Shown here piece after piece: positions 44,959 to 57,589 of a DNA stretch of 64,000 nucleotides. The DNA comes from Larix kaempferi (Eukaryota > Streptophyta > Pinopsida > Pinales > Pinaceae). The translations under genes were made by a program, and so were the position numbers. The stretch spans positions 10,447,001 to 10,511,000 of the forward strand of contig BSBM01000092.1 in assembly GCA_027924585.1 (NCBI GenBank), read 5' to 3'. The number at the start of each line of letters is the position of its first letter. The first letter of the stretch is position 1. The notes under the pieces are model-generated. The model searched no databases and was not told the origin of the DNA. It saw only the letters and a program-made list of their open reading frames with translations.

Positions 44959-46819
44959 CAATTGCAACTTTTCTAGATGAGATATCGTAGAGAGGTCTTC
45001 AACATTACAGAGTCATATGGTGTTAAATAAGCATTAAGAAGAGGTGCATTTAATGTTGTTGCTCTTTGGATATGAATTATTGGATTTGATTCAACAAATC
45101 TCGTAGCAATATCATTATATGCATTGTTGTTTTTATTTTTTTCAAGTGAAATATGTCAACACTTGCTATTTCGTAGAATCAAGGTATGGCCAGAGTCACA
45201 TCTCTAGTCAAATCATTACATAGTCAATACATAGGGTCTCAACAAGATGTCACTTACAAAAATAGAACTTGGGTAGGGAGGGTAATAATCATTCCTCCTA
45301 TCTTGACTTCCTTTACCAAAATGGATTTTAATTCAATGCAACACATTTTTTTCCAAGTAATTTTTAAATAATTGTAACACATTTTTTTCCAAGTGGTATT
45401 TTAATTCATTGTAATAAATTTTTAAATAAACCTAGATCATAATTTTTGGCAAAAGATTTAGAAAAAAACACTCGCCAAACTCACCCCTTTATTTAACCTT
45501 GATTTAATTTGCGAAGTTCAAACATTTAGCATGTCCATATCCAATGTATATTCGTTGACTAAACATTAGTTTTGCATTGACTTAAATGCAATGTACCCTT
45601 TTAACCAAAGTTTCAAACTAATTTTCTATTTATTAATATAAAAATCGATTTTTTCTACATATTGATTGCATTATATAGTTTGAAGGTTATTGCTCCAGTG
45701 GAAGTCTAAAGCTATCCTCTAGCTATGGCTATGAGTTATTCCAGGTGATTTAAATGGTTATTTGATGTGCAAAAAAAAAAGTTCAAGAATTAATGCTAAG
45801 TTCAAGCATTTAACATATAAATGCTTATCGTCGTGTTTATGGTGACTGTGTGCACTGCCTCCCTGCCTAACATTAACATGATAGCATACCTTGCTTAACA
45901 TTGCATATTTCCTATCAGGTACCTCACTTGCTATCTACTTCACTCACCGCCTATCTTGATTGAAAGATCTATGTTGCAAGGTCCAGACCATGGGCATGCT
46001 AATGATTCTCATGACAGCTCGAGGATTGAAGAAGGGTCGGTTTAGGTTATAGGTACATGTCTCTCATTTTTCTATGCACATTAATAGTATTCATATAATC
46101 AACAAACTCATTTTGCTCCGCACATTAATAATATTCATATAATCATCAAACTGGTCTACATTGCAAATATAGAAAAATTCACTGATTTTTAAAGCCTGTA
46201 TGATTGGATATTTCATTCTTCATAGATAACTAGAAATTTCATAATCTAGAAAATTTACAAGAAAACAAAAATTGCTCATAATCTAGAAAATTTACAAGAA
46301 AACAAAAATTGTAGTTGTTAGCCTGCTAAGAAAGGTAGAGTACTTGTAAATTATTTTTTTGTCATTCTTACAAGTGCAAATGTTGTATGGGCATGCAGCT
46401 GCACAATAGTTCTAATGACTGCAGTTGACTTTACCAATTTATTATTTGCATATGAGCAAATATATGCTATAAATGACGAGTTGTTGCAAAAAGTAGAAAC
46501 AATAATTGTTACCCAAATCGACAAGAGAACCAAAGAATACGTATTTAATCCGGTTGACTGGAAAATGTTTGAATGTTTTGTACCTGGAGTTGGGAAACCC
46601 ATACACATTGAATGAATGGGAATTCAGTGCTCACCTTTTGACCAGTGGATTAACGACTGCAATATTTCTTACCGCCAACAACATGGTTCTTGAAGCGCAA
46701 TCAGTTCGCACGATATCTTATTTGCATATGAGAAAATGGTTCATGCTACTTGTTTTCTAACAACGCATTTAGTGGAGCGAGCACCAACGAGGTTCCCAAT
46801 ATCTTATGAGGCTCAATGG
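44959..46819. other. AT-rich spacer between LINE and Copia
   Basis: No gene is supported. A 38-bp direct duplication sits at about 46240-46315 (ataatctagaaaatttacaa). The frame 46415-46615 (plus strand, TNLLFAYEQIYAINDELLQK) with a possible shifted continuation to 46760 has some protein-like character. No family, splice context or promoter was recognised, so it is not called as a gene. Confidence 0.5.
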
Positions 46820-47012
46820 TGTTAAGAATTATATTCTCAACGGTTATGAGTTGGTTAATTAGTTGGTTTTGTTAGTTGACTAGGACACTTGGCTGTCCCA
46901 TAGTATTGATGTGATGTAATCCTATATATGCTTGAAGTTAATAATCATAAGACAATGAATATGCCCATTTGTGTTCTATCTTGTATTTGCTTCTGTCTTA
47001 TATATTTTAACA
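46820..47012 (+). repeat. 5' LTR of Copia (46820-51949)
   Basis: TGTTAAGAATTATATTC to ATATTTTAACA. TATA-like ctatatatg at about 46922-46930. Confidence 0.9.
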
Positions 47013-47410
47013 TGGTATCAGAGCGTATGGCCTGATCCATACCTGTTGTTGTTGGGCAAGCCTTTTCACATAGTGGAAAGAACACACATGTAGATAAAGA
47101 CAGAACACATCGATGTGGAGGAGTAGCTTCACAGCTTTGGGGCCGCATTAAATATTTTTTTTTATTTTTCCTTTGGAAGCACTAACGCACCTGTCCCTTT
47201 TGGGAACTGCGACATGATGCACCTATTGCATAGAAGAGATGTGTCGCCGACACACTCTCTGCACAGACAAATCGCGTCACCGATGCACTTGTTGTTAAGA
47301 CGAATCGTGTTGAACACTGTTCACTTGCACATATTTTGTCAAGCGCACGCTTCGACGCATTGTGTTAGCTAAAGAAGTAGTTGCACTCTGTTTAAAGGCA
47401 GTCATACAAT

Positions 47411-49309
47411 ATGGCAAGTACCAGCATGAAGCAGATCTCCAGACCAATGTTGACCAGCACAAACTACAAGTTTTGGTCAATCAAGATGAAAACGTTTCTC
47501 CAACTCAACAAACGCTGGGATATGGTTGAAAACGAGTTCACGGAACCAGCAGCAATTGTTGTGGCTGCTATGTCTAATTCCCTCAAGAAATCGCTTGAAG
47601 AAAGCCGAGATCGAGATCTCACTGCAAAATGGTTGATGCAAAGTTGCATTGAAGAGTCCATTTTCCCACGGACCTCAAGAGCTACCACCGCATATCAAGC
47701 ATGGAATCTCCTTGCCACTGCATACAAAGGTACCGACAGAGTTAAAATAGTAAGACTTCAAACCCTTAGAATTCAATTTGAAAGTCTTAAGATGAAGGAA
47801 ACTGAAACTGTAGATTATTTCATGACTAGGGTTTCGAGTATTGTGATTCAATTCCAAGCCTATGACAAGGCCTTGGAACAAAAGGTTGTTGTTCAAAAGA
47901 TTCTTAGATGTCTCACTGAGAAGTTTTCTATGGTTGTTACTGCAATAGAAGAATCTAAAGATCTTTCCAAGTTTACCCTAGAAGAGTTAACAGGGTCCCT
48001 TCTGTCCCACGAATCTCGACTCAGTCAAGAGGAAGAGTCTATGTCAAATGCATTCAGCACTCAAGCTTCATTTAGGAGAGGTCGAGGAAAAGGAAGTAGA
48101 GGACGAGGAAGAAGAGGAAGAAGTTCTCATTCTACAGAGGATAGAACTGCTCATGAATACTCAGAACATTGTGAGCACTCTCATAACTCTCAAAGAGGGA
48201 GAGGCAAGAGATGGACTAATAGGTCCAACATTCAGTGCAACTACTGCAAGAAGTATGGCCACTATGAACGAGACTGCAAAAAGAAGCAAGCATATCAAAA
48301 CAGTGGTAGAGCACATGTCTCCAATGTTGAAGAAAGCTCATCAGAAGTCATGTTTCTCTCATGCCAAGCGACTGAAGAGGAATATCATTTAGATGTATGG
48401 TTGCTAGACAGTGTCTGCAACAATCATATGACAGGTAATAAATCATTATTTTCTGATCTTGATTCATCTGTCAATACAAAAATCAAGCTTGGTGATCATT
48501 ATCTTGTTCCTGCTCAAGGAAAATGTATTGTACTTGTTCTTACCAAACATAATGAAAAGAAGTCCATACATGATGTATTCTATGTTCCTAATCTGAAAAT
48601 CAATCTGATTAGTGTGGGTCAACTGATTCAGAATAAGTATAACGTCAGGTTTATTGATTCATATTGTGTTGTCTATGATAAACCCACTAGTAGAAGACTC
48701 TTAGCCAAGGTAGAAATGACCAAGAATAGAATATTCCCACTCAATCTGAGAAGAGCTATCCTGTCACAGTCATATGCACATACTGTTTCCAGTCTAGATG
48801 AAACCTGGTTGTGGCACTGTAGGTATGGTCATCTACCCTTTCAGAGTCTCAATCATCTACAAAAACAGTCCATGATTAAGGGGTTACCAGCTATGAATGA
48901 ACAATCAAGTTCCTGTGAACATTGTATCTTGGGGAAACACCAAAGGGACAATTTCCCCACTTCTACATCTCGAGCCAAAGAACACCTTGAGTTAGTTCAC
49001 ATGGACCTATGTGGACCTATGCAAAACCAGTCCATAGGAGGTAGTCTATATTTTCTGACCTTTATTGATGATTACAGCAGGAAACTCTGGATCTACTTTC
49101 TCATACATAAATTAGATGCCTTCTCCAAATTCAAAGAGTTCAAGGCATTGACTAAAAGGAAGTCAGGTAAATCCATTCGAGTACTCATATCAAATGGTGG
49201 AGGTGAGTATGGCTCACATGATTTTGCAGAGTTATGCAAACAGCATGGCATCCAACATCAGTTCACTACTAGATACACTCCACAACAGAATGGGGTTGCT
49301 GAACGGTAG
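47411..49309 (+). pseudogene. Copia gag-protease-integrase, first part
   Basis: ATG 47411 begins MASTSMKQISRPMLTSTNYK; 632 codons are open. Gag core at about residues 20-200. The zinc knuckle CNYCKKYGHYERDC is at about residues 277-290 after an Arg/Gly/His-rich stretch. The protease site reads LLDSVCNNHM, with the Gly of D-S-G changed to Val. A GAG_pre-integrase domain (WLWHCRYGHLPFQSLNHLQK, CEHCILGKH) follows. In integrase the first Asp (HMDLCGP) is present, but the second motif reads LISNGGGEY, with Asn where catalytic Asp belongs. The frame ends NGVAER then TAG at 49307, where the family has a Lys codon. Enzymatic parts are therefore dead. Confidence 0.92.
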
Positions 49310-49422
49310 AACCGGACCATCATGAACATGGCCCGAAGCATGTTGTCATACAAGAAGTTGTCAGATGATTATTGGGCTGAAGTTGTTGCATGCTCAGTTT
49401 ACTTACTGAACATATCTCCCAT

Positions 49423-49718
49423 CAGGGATGATTTTAAGGACCCATACTTATTTAAAAGTGTATAAACCTTGGCGAATCTTACCAATTCTTAAAATGTCAA
49501 CTATAAAATATTTGGCGATATTTTTCTAAAATTATTTCAGTTTCTAAGGATTTTATATAGTTTATAAAATAATTTGGCAATTTTTAGAGTGAAAAAAGTT
49601 TACCCCATTAAAATTGGGCGAAATGGGGCTTCAAAAAATGCAAATTGACGAATTTTTTTGGGAAAAAAACATGAAAAAATAGCCCATGGGCTAAATTTTG
49701 CCCCTAAAATTATCCTTG
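49423..49718. mobile_element. hAT-type MITE in integrase
   Basis: A 296-bp insert is flanked by the 8-bp direct repeat TCTCCCAT (49415-49422 and 49719-49726). The ends are imperfect inverted repeats: left CAGGGATGATTTTAAGG, right read backwards CAAGGATAATTTTAGGG. An 8-bp TSD with CAGGGATG-like ends is diagnostic of hAT. Removing it with one TSD copy restores the integrase frame (NISPIVSVKDKIPEEAW), so it landed when that part was still in frame. No coding capacity. Confidence 0.93.
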
Positions 49719-49726
49719 TCTCCCAT

Positions 49727-51620
49727 AGTAAGTGTTAAAGATAAGATACCTGAAGAAGCATGGAGTGGCACTAAGATTAGTGTTTCACACCTCAAAGTAT
49801 TTGGATGTGTAGCCTTTGCACACATTTATGATGAAATAAGGAGAAAACTAGACAAGAAGAGTGAAAGATGTATCTTCACTAGTTACAGTGAACATCATAA
49901 AGCCTACAAACTGTATAATCCTGTCACCAAAAAGGTTGTGGTGAGCAGAGATGTTAAATTCCTTGAAGACAAATGCTTGAATGACACAACAGATATTCAA
50001 CAGAATGACAGTCCAATACCAACAGAACCATTCAGAATGCCCAGATTGGAGGTACAGCAGCAGCAGCAAGAAGCAACACCAGCAAATAGTCCACCACAAA
50101 ACTAGAGAACCAGAAGCTTAAGGGAGTTATATGAACAGACTCTTGTTATTGATGAGCAACTACAGTTGCTCTATTTTCCTTTCAACCAACATCATTTGAT
50201 GGAGCAGTAAAAGATGCACAGTGGGTACAAGCAATGGATGAAGAAATTGATTCTATTGAAAGCAATCATAGTTGGGATCTTGTTGATCTTCCATTAGACA
50301 AAAACAGTATTGGAGTAAAATGGGTCTATAAGACCAAATTGAATGAAAAAACAGAGATAGAGAAGCACAAAGTAAGATTGGTTGCAAAAGGATTTGCTCA
50401 ACAATATGGTGTAGACTATGATGAAACCTTTTCTCCAGTAGCAAGGATGGACACCATCAGAGTTGTACTTGCAGTAGCAACTCAATACCAGTGGCTTGTT
50501 TATCAAATGGATGTGAAATATTCCTTTCGCAATGGCATACTTGAAGAAGAAGTCTATGTAGACCAGCCACCTAGTTATGTTGTTAAAGGACAAGAACACG
50601 AGGTATGTAAGCTAAAAAAGGCCTTGTATGGTCTAAAACAAGCTCCACGAGCTTGGTACATCATAATTGATTCTTACCTCGTCAACAATGGGTTCAACAG
50701 GAGCAGCAATGTCAAAACAAATCAACAAGGTAACATTTTACTTGTATGTCTTTATGTTGATGATATGATTTATACTGGAAATCTGATGCCAGAAGAATTT
50801 AAGACAGTCATGAAAAAGGAGTTTGAAATGACTCATCTTGGTCTCATGAAGTACTTCCTTGGTGTGGAAGTTGACCAAAGTGAAAGTGGCATCTTCATCT
50901 GTCAGCATAAGTATGCTACAGAGATTCTGCAAAGACTCGGAATGAATAAATGTAAACCAGCAAAACCCCCCATTGCTACAGGAACCAAGTTAAGTAAGAA
51001 TGATGAAGGACCAGAAGTAAACTCTACAATTTACAAAATATTGGTAGGCAGTTTAATGTATTTAAAACTGCAACTAGACCTAATTTGACGTATGCTGTAA
51101 GTTTGATCTCTAGATTTATGGAGTCTCCCAAAGACTCTCATTGGAAAGTTGGTAAAATAATTTTGAGATATGTTCCAGGCACAATTGGTTATGGACTTTG
51201 GTACTCTCATTCACCAAACAGTACTCTTACAGGGTACACTGACAGTGATTTTGCAGACAGTATTGATGATAGGAAAAACACATCTGGCTATGCTTTCCAT
51301 TTTGGTACCAGTCTGATTTCATGGGCCTCTCAGAAACAACCCATTGTTAGTATGTCTTCTGCAGAATCATAATATGTCGCAGCTACTACAACAACATGCC
51401 ACACAGTTTGGCTAAGAAGACTTTTGAAGGATATGGGACACACAGAAAAAGAACCAACAACTATTTATTGTGACAATAGTTTTCCATACAATTGTTCAAA
51501 CATAATGTGTTTCATAGAAAAAGTAAACACATTGACACTCGCTATCACTTTATACGTGAGTCAGTCAATAATTGAGAGATTACTTTGATGTTTTGAGGCT
51601 CTAAGGAGCAATTGGCTGAT
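49727..51620 (+). pseudogene. Copia integrase end, RT and RNase H
   Basis: After the MITE the frame continues DKIPEEAWSGTKISVSHLKV and FGCVAFAHIYDEIRRKLDKK, to a TAG near 50103. RT from 50234: SNHSWDLVDLP, GVKWVYKTKLNEKTEIEKHK, YDETFSPVARMDTIRVVLAV, QMDVKYSFRNGILEEEVYVD, YGLKQAPRAWY, catalytic VCLYVDDMIYTG (about 50746-50780). A frameshift at about 51065 precedes LTYAVSLISRFMESPKDSHW. RNase H has YTDSDFADS and VSMSSAES then TAA at 51370 in place of a Glu codon. It decays further to about 51600 (MFTKPLGT near 51620). Catalytic YVDD is intact but the chain is broken. Confidence 0.92.
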
Positions 51621-51726
51621 ATGTTTACCAAACCTTTGGGAACATCTGCATTTGAGTTTTAGAGGAAGCACTTAGGCATTGATAGTGCTGAGAATACCAT
51701 CCCATTTGAGATTGATTAAGGGGGTG

Positions 51727-51949
51727 TGTTAAGAATTGTAATCTCAACGGTTATGAGTTGGTTAATTAGTTGAGTTTGTTAGTTGACTAGGACACTTGGC
51801 TGTCCCATAGTATTTCCTGTCCCATAGTATTGGACAATAGTATTGATGTGATGTAATCCTATATATACTTGAAGTTAATAATCAGAAGACAACAAATATG
51901 CCCATTTGTGTTCTATCTTTTATTTGCTTATATCTTGTATATTTTAACA
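51727..51949 (+). repeat. 3' LTR of Copia (46820-51949)
   Basis: 30 bp longer than the 5' LTR, through a local duplication of tcccatagtatt-type sequence at about 51804-51845 (three copies where the 5' LTR has one). Confidence 0.9.
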
Positions 51950-51954
51950 GATGG

Positions 51955-54900
51955 TTATTGCTATTCTTCATTGTCGTCTGAAAATTCTAGTTATTTATGC
52001 TTGTATCTAATCAAACAGAACAATAAGCACAAACAACTACCACTCAAAACAAAAGAAACCCACCCCATTGTGATCAGATCAAGCCAACCTGCCTCAGAAT
52101 GAAAACACGATAATTTTGATGGAAAAGAAAGAATCATGTTGGACCAGTTGTGCTAAACGGTAGGATTTTCCTGGGCGACCACCTTCCATGCAAAATATAC
52201 TCCAATGTTTTCGAAGCTAATGATTGCATATGTAATTTATAATGTTGGTTGGCGTTCTTCCATAACTTTGTATTCTTCTGTTCCAATGTTGATCCTTTGC
52301 ATTATGTGTTTAATGTTCAGGCTGCATGCTATTTCGGATGTGAGTCACTGATAAAGGCTTAGGCATTGTGGACAGCTGTGAATATTAAAAACCTGTATCT
52401 CCATGAAATCAATAGCTTCTTTTGTGTTGATTACGGTCATTCAAAAGAGGTCTGAAGCAAAATGATGATGTCTCACAAGTTCAAGTGAAGAGCACCAAAA
52501 GATGGTCGATTTGGGTGGTGGTATTGGGAAATCCAGGCCTTGTAATGTGCAATTGATAAGTTACCTCTCCATGCAGTTAATTAATATTTTTATAATTCTT
52601 AATTCCATACTCATAATGAAATGAAATGATATAACGAAAGTCCAAATGTTGTTGAGACTTGGACTGCATGCAGATATGCGGTTGGACTATGGGCGAATGG
52701 GCTTAGTTCCAAATGCTTTAGAGTTGCAAGGTGTCTTTGTACTAATTCAATGGACAATTAACGAAGGTTGTAATCCAAGAACTTAGGGTAGACATTAAAA
52801 TTGGTATATGTATAATTTGTAGATTAATTTAATTATTTTTTATAATAATATTTTTGACTAATTAGAATAAATGCTTGCAGAACAATTAACCATTTAGCTT
52901 TAGAGCTTTTAAAGCAGTTTAGTTAGAACATAAACAATTTTGAATATTTCCGTGTAAAAAACTTTTAATTTCACTTTGATATTGTACGGGCTTTCTCATA
53001 GGTTAAAGCAATTTAGTTAGAACATATATCTCTGTGTAAAAATCATTTTATTTCACGGTGATACTGAAAGTGCTTTCTCTGTATTCACTAAATTTATAGG
53101 TCATGGTTTATAAATGGAGTCAGCCATCCTAGCAAACTGAATATAAATTTTTTGTATGAAAATTATTTTTAAATTGTTAGCTTGATGACTACAAATGTTT
53201 TTAAATATAGATTACAACTTTACAATTTTATCATTAATTCCTACCATATAGCTAGTCACATATAGCTAGTCAGGATGAATGTCTTAATTCATAATAATAG
53301 CATCGGCTTCAGTTTTGGAGGTAGAGTGAGTAGAAGTAGTGGTTGCACAGAGAGTAACAAGGTGCTCTACAACCCAGTATGGTAGGTAGATAAAAAAAAT
53401 CCATATTAGCTTATAAAATAAAAAAATAAAAAACACAGATAACTTAAACACGGATCTATCAAGCAATTACACTTCATGGTTAAGATGTTATCAAGTTTCT
53501 AACAAAATTAAAAAAAATTAAAAAAATTCATGTTGGTTTATAAAATTAAAAAAAAAAACAAATAGTAAAAAGTAGGCTCATAAAATAAAAAATTAAAATC
53601 AAATAAAAGGTTATTAAAAAAATCTGCTTATAAAAAAAATCATAAATCAATCAATCAATCTTAAACACAGATTTATCAAGCAATTACACTTCAAGAAATT
53701 AGATCATCCAATAAGCATTCCTCTCAGTGGGAACATCGTATTATTGGGCACTAGTGGCTTCAAATTTCCACGAAATTTTGATATAGATGAACACCGCTTT
53801 TGCCAAATTAATCACTGACCGTATTTAACGACTAGAATACTTTGTTCCCGTTGCTTTTTCCAACTCAAGACTGTTTGTTGTAGTACAAATAATTTGTGTG
53901 CCAAAGTGGGCCAGTGAGGCAATCGATCATCCAACAAGACTGTCAGCCAAACAAATTAGATTTGAAATAAATAATACATGATAGTAGTTAATCTTGCAAT
54001 AAATAAATAATAAATTATACATGATAGTAGCCAACCTTGCAATCTCAAATGAATCTCGCAAACATACCAAGTAGAGGTATGAAATTATTTTGTTTACTAG
54101 AGCCATCGAAGAGTTAAGTTATTATTTTGTTTACTAGAGCCATCGAAAAGTTAAGTTAGCAAAAAAAATTCTATTTGAAAACTAAAACAAGTGTAGAAGT
54201 TCCATAAGAATTCTAACGCCATCAAAAATGCTTCAAAGACTCTTGAAAAACAGTACAAGTGCATAGACCAGCAATGAAATATTATCTAACACCATCAAAG
54301 ATGCTTCAAAGACTTTTGAAAAAATCTACAAGTACATATACCATCAATGAAATATTATTTGCAACAAAAACTAAAAATTTCCTCGAGGCAAATGCTTTAC
54401 TCCAAAAGATAATAAATATTAAATTGCAATGTTCAACATGTCACAAATACTTCAATCAATGTTATCACTGCCAAATTGCATCACAAACCATATAAAAAAA
54501 TTCATTCATAAATGACATTGGTCAAACAACAATAAAATGTTAAAGTTATTTAGCAAAAACATATTATTATTATTTTAATCGGCAAGGACCTCGCCACTAC
54601 TGTAGCACTTGTTTTAGTGTTGAAATGATTGAAAATTCTTTGAAATTTGATATTAACAATCTTACATGTAAGCTTTGGTGGGATTTGATTTCTAAAATCA
54701 ATTTGACTCAACATTTTTTCAAGGAGAGAGGGACACTTCCCAAACCCATAAGTTGTGATTTGACTTCTAAAACCAAGATTTTACTAAGGAGAGAGAAAAA
54801 AGGGAACACCCACCAAACCTAAAGGCTGGGATGGATTTGACTCTTAAAATAGTTTGAAAAAAGTAGTTGTTTTTCCCAAGCTAATGCATCACTTGAGATC

Positions 54901-55690
54901 TCATTCACCCCTTCACCGCCTAACTTTTTTTTCCCGACTAGAGATCTCAAATAGAAGAGCATTTCTCTATGGTCACCTTCGAGAAAAGGGATAGGTGGTG
55001 CATCAAAATTCTCTACTCTCTCGTCCTCATAAGGTTAGGCGGTGAAGGGGTGAATGAGATCTCACATAGGACTATTTCTATTTGATTAGATTACATGGAT
55101 GGGGGCCACACCCTATTATTATATTTTCTCGTTACTAAACACCCTTTATATAATTTATAGATTATGCCACTTAGATTGAATGTCATGGGTAGGAAGAGAA
55201 ATAAGGAGTAACCTCCCCTATGTGAAATGAATCCCCTTGTGATGTTGTTTGTGGAATATGCCCCCACAAAATACTTATTGGTGTGCTCCCTGACTTATTT
55301 GAGAGGTTAAGAGCCAAACAATGTAATATGTAAATGTACATGGAAGAATAATAAAAATACATCACAAATTGCAAAGAGAGAAGGATGACAAACATGAGGG
55401 ATTATAATTCCATCGGTGCAGTGGGTTCTCATAGACTCATAAAATTTCTCATTAAGTCATCAAAATCAAAATGTTGTATTGCATTAGATGTTAGAATCAT
55501 ATTTCTCATGAAGTCATCAATATCAAAATGTTACATGGATGTCGGAATGCCACTAACAAATACAAAAATGGGATAGATCAATATGGAAAACCTTCTAATG
55601 CTCTTCGCCTACAAAAAAAAACCCTCTTAGAGCTCAAGCGTCACTTAAAAATGTGAAAGAATGAAGGTAAAATTGTTTTCTTATAGTTTT
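51955..55690. other. AT-rich spacer, no gene
   Basis: Nothing on either strand looks coding. Structures seen: a repeated word caagcaattacacttca (about 53460 and 53677); repeats of ctagagccatcgaa (about 54098 and 54135); and a 73-bp tandem duplication (54219-54365, ccatcaaa and tgcttcaaagact in both units). An inverted repeat at 54895-55063 is listed separately. Confidence 0.55.
54895..55063. repeat. Perfect 30-bp inverted repeat (MITE-like hairpin)
   Basis: 54895-54924 (gagatctcattcacccctt...) and 55034-55063 are exact inverted copies, 30 of 30 bases, around a 109-bp centre. Each arm ends in the palindrome GAGATCTC. No TSD was clear. It may be a small MITE; a transcript would fold into a long stem. 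Confidence 0.85.
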
Positions 55691-55704
55691 TTTGGGTTAG
55701 AAGT

Positions 55705-55829
55705 GTCCTGTTTTAGGGACACAGTGCCATGTTTTAGGGACACGGTGTCTTGTCTTAGGGACACGCCTTGAAACGGTGTTGGATACATGTTTTGGACATG
55801 TCCTAAAACAGGACACGTCCAAAACATGT
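55705..55829. repeat. 21-bp tandem repeat next to a 20-bp-stem hairpin
   Basis: ttttagggacac-type units start at 55711, 55732 and 55753, a 21-bp period. They are followed by a hairpin with arms 55785-55804 (acatgttttggacatgtcct) and 55810-55829, 19 of 20 paired, with the loop aaaac. The repeat unit and hairpin arms share ggacac and its complement, so they are related sequence. Confidence 0.85.
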
Positions 55830-55920
55830 GTTTGACAACATGTTAGGATGTGTCCATGTCCGACACGATGACACGGAACATGATGTCCCATATGGACGTG
55901 TCTGGTATCATAGCATAATA

Positions 55921-57191
55921 GGAACCCTAAGAAAGGAAAAATCTATGAGATTTTCTTTGCAAAAATATAAGAAAGGCAAAATCTATGAGATCTGCTTTGC
56001 AAACTACAATAGAAAAATCTATATTTATAACAGTGGGATGAAGTTGAGCGTTAATGAATGATGAGCATAAAAACTTTATAGTTGGGTCTTGGGTATTGGT
56101 AAAAGGCCTGATATTTAAAATACCTATGGTTCAAAACACATAATAAAAAATTATGGTTCAAAAGAGAGAAAACAACATAAAGATGTATATATGTGAAAGA
56201 ATGAGGAGTTAACATGACCTCTGGCCATTATAGAAAAAGAAGCGATGTCGAAGGTTTAGTGAAGTTATCAACAACTTGTATTCAAAAGGGAAATATTCCA
56301 AGTTGAAAAGACCATCCTGGATGAGTTGTTGAATGATGTGCATGTGAATCTCAATGTGTCTTGTCCTCTAATGCTCTTCGGTTGTGAGAAATATGTATGA
56401 CACTTTGATTATCATACTGAATTGTAGTGAAATGATTCTATTGAATACCAAATTATATCATCAACTATCGAAGCCAAACAACCTCTTGACTAGCAAAAAT
56501 TGCAACATGATACTTAATTTCTAAAAAAAAAAAATGCAAGCAAAACCAAGCATTAGGAATAGAGCTTTTCCAATTAGAGGGTCACCAACACCCTAACACA
56601 AAAAAATATTTATATCTACAAAGCATAAGTTACAATCTCCCCAAAACAAAATAGGCCAATACTTTAAACACCTCACAAACAACATAAATTATCAATATCT
56701 CTAAAAAAAATACAAACATAAGTTTGCAGAGATTAGTTCATGGATACAATGTAGATGAAAATAATATCATAGCACAAGAACTCTCTGCATGGTCTTGATA
56801 CTGTGCACATCTTGTGTGAGGAGTTCTCTACAAAAGGTGCTTGGATACAAAAATATGTATTGAATTACAAAGATAAGACCTTTTAAGTTAGGGTGTTTGT
56901 TTTTTTGTTAGTACAGAAAATTGATTGAGTTGTTATCATGTATAGTGTTTGTGTTTTGACGAAATTGCTTGTAAAAGGTTGTTAGAGATACAGTATAGAT
57001 CTTAAAGCTGGAAAAATAAAGAACAACTATACGAAGCCATGAGAAATTGTTGCTTGTTAGTAAGATTCAATACCGGATCAATCTGTTACAGATCGACATG
57101 AGTAGTGGCCTGCTGGTGCATTGAACCTGTTGTATCAATGAACTTCTAGGATGTAGAGATCTGGTGCGTTGAACCTGTCGTTGTGTGGCAC
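55921..57191 (-). repeat. Dispersed repeat, copy 2 (Copia 3'-end relic)
   Basis: Matches 20797-22420 in direct orientation. On the minus strand at about 56285-56250 it reads IQVVDNFTKPSTS, the conserved C-terminal block of Copia RNase H. The lower-coordinate part is then the 3' UTR and perhaps LTR of a minus-strand Copia. It lacks the extra 115-bp duplication of copy 1 and has two, not four, 40-bp units. Homology stops at about 57191, where a different Copia LTR begins. Confidence 0.75.
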
Positions 57192-57204
57192 CTGGGTTCA
57201 GGGT

Positions 57205-57494
57205 TGAAGGAATGAAGCAAATAATAGATATGGATTAAAATACACAGAGAAAACAATAGACACAAGGCACTCAAGACCAGAATTTGAAACGGGAAGCCAT
57301 ACAGACACGACTGAGATCACATTGAATTTATAGGAAAGGTCCTTACATTATGGGGCCGTTTGGAAATCTCTATTCAAGAGATATTTTTAGCCAACGAGTA
57401 TTGTTTCAACTACATCATTAATTGCAGTTTCTCGAACACTCCTTACCGACATATCTTTAATAAACATTAGAGCATTTTTAACACTCTTTTAACA
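57205..57494 (-). repeat. 3' LTR of truncated Copia
   Basis: The inner edge at 57494 is firm (polypurine tract adjacent). The outer edge is inferred from tgaaggaatgaag, where homology to the neighbouring repeat ends. Confidence 0.6.
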
Positions 57495-57589
57495 CTCCCC
57501 CTTCATGTTTATTAGGGTTATATTATTAAGGGCATACTTCTTTAAGCCCTAACATGCTTCTAAAATTTACAAACTTTACAATACTCATT

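Larger units (their letters stand above)
46820..51949 (+). mobile_element. Ty1/copia element carrying a hAT MITE
   Basis: LTRs at 46820-47012 (193 bp) and 51727-51949 (223 bp). PBS TGGTATCAGAGC at 47013-47024, polypurine tract attaagggggtg just before 51727. The flanking 5-mers are AATGG (46815-46819) and GATGG (51950-51954), a TSD with one mismatch. Single long gag-pol design, order gag, protease, integrase, RT, RNase H (Copia order). It is the probable full-length relative of the TRIM-like element at 16791-18289, sharing LTR and leader words. It was once coding-complete but now has stops, frameshifts, mutated catalytic residues and a MITE. Confidence 0.93.

Noticed and set aside
46351-46760. 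Small frames upstream of the Copia at 46820
   Set aside because: Some protein-like character but no family, no splice or promoter context, and the two frames do not join.
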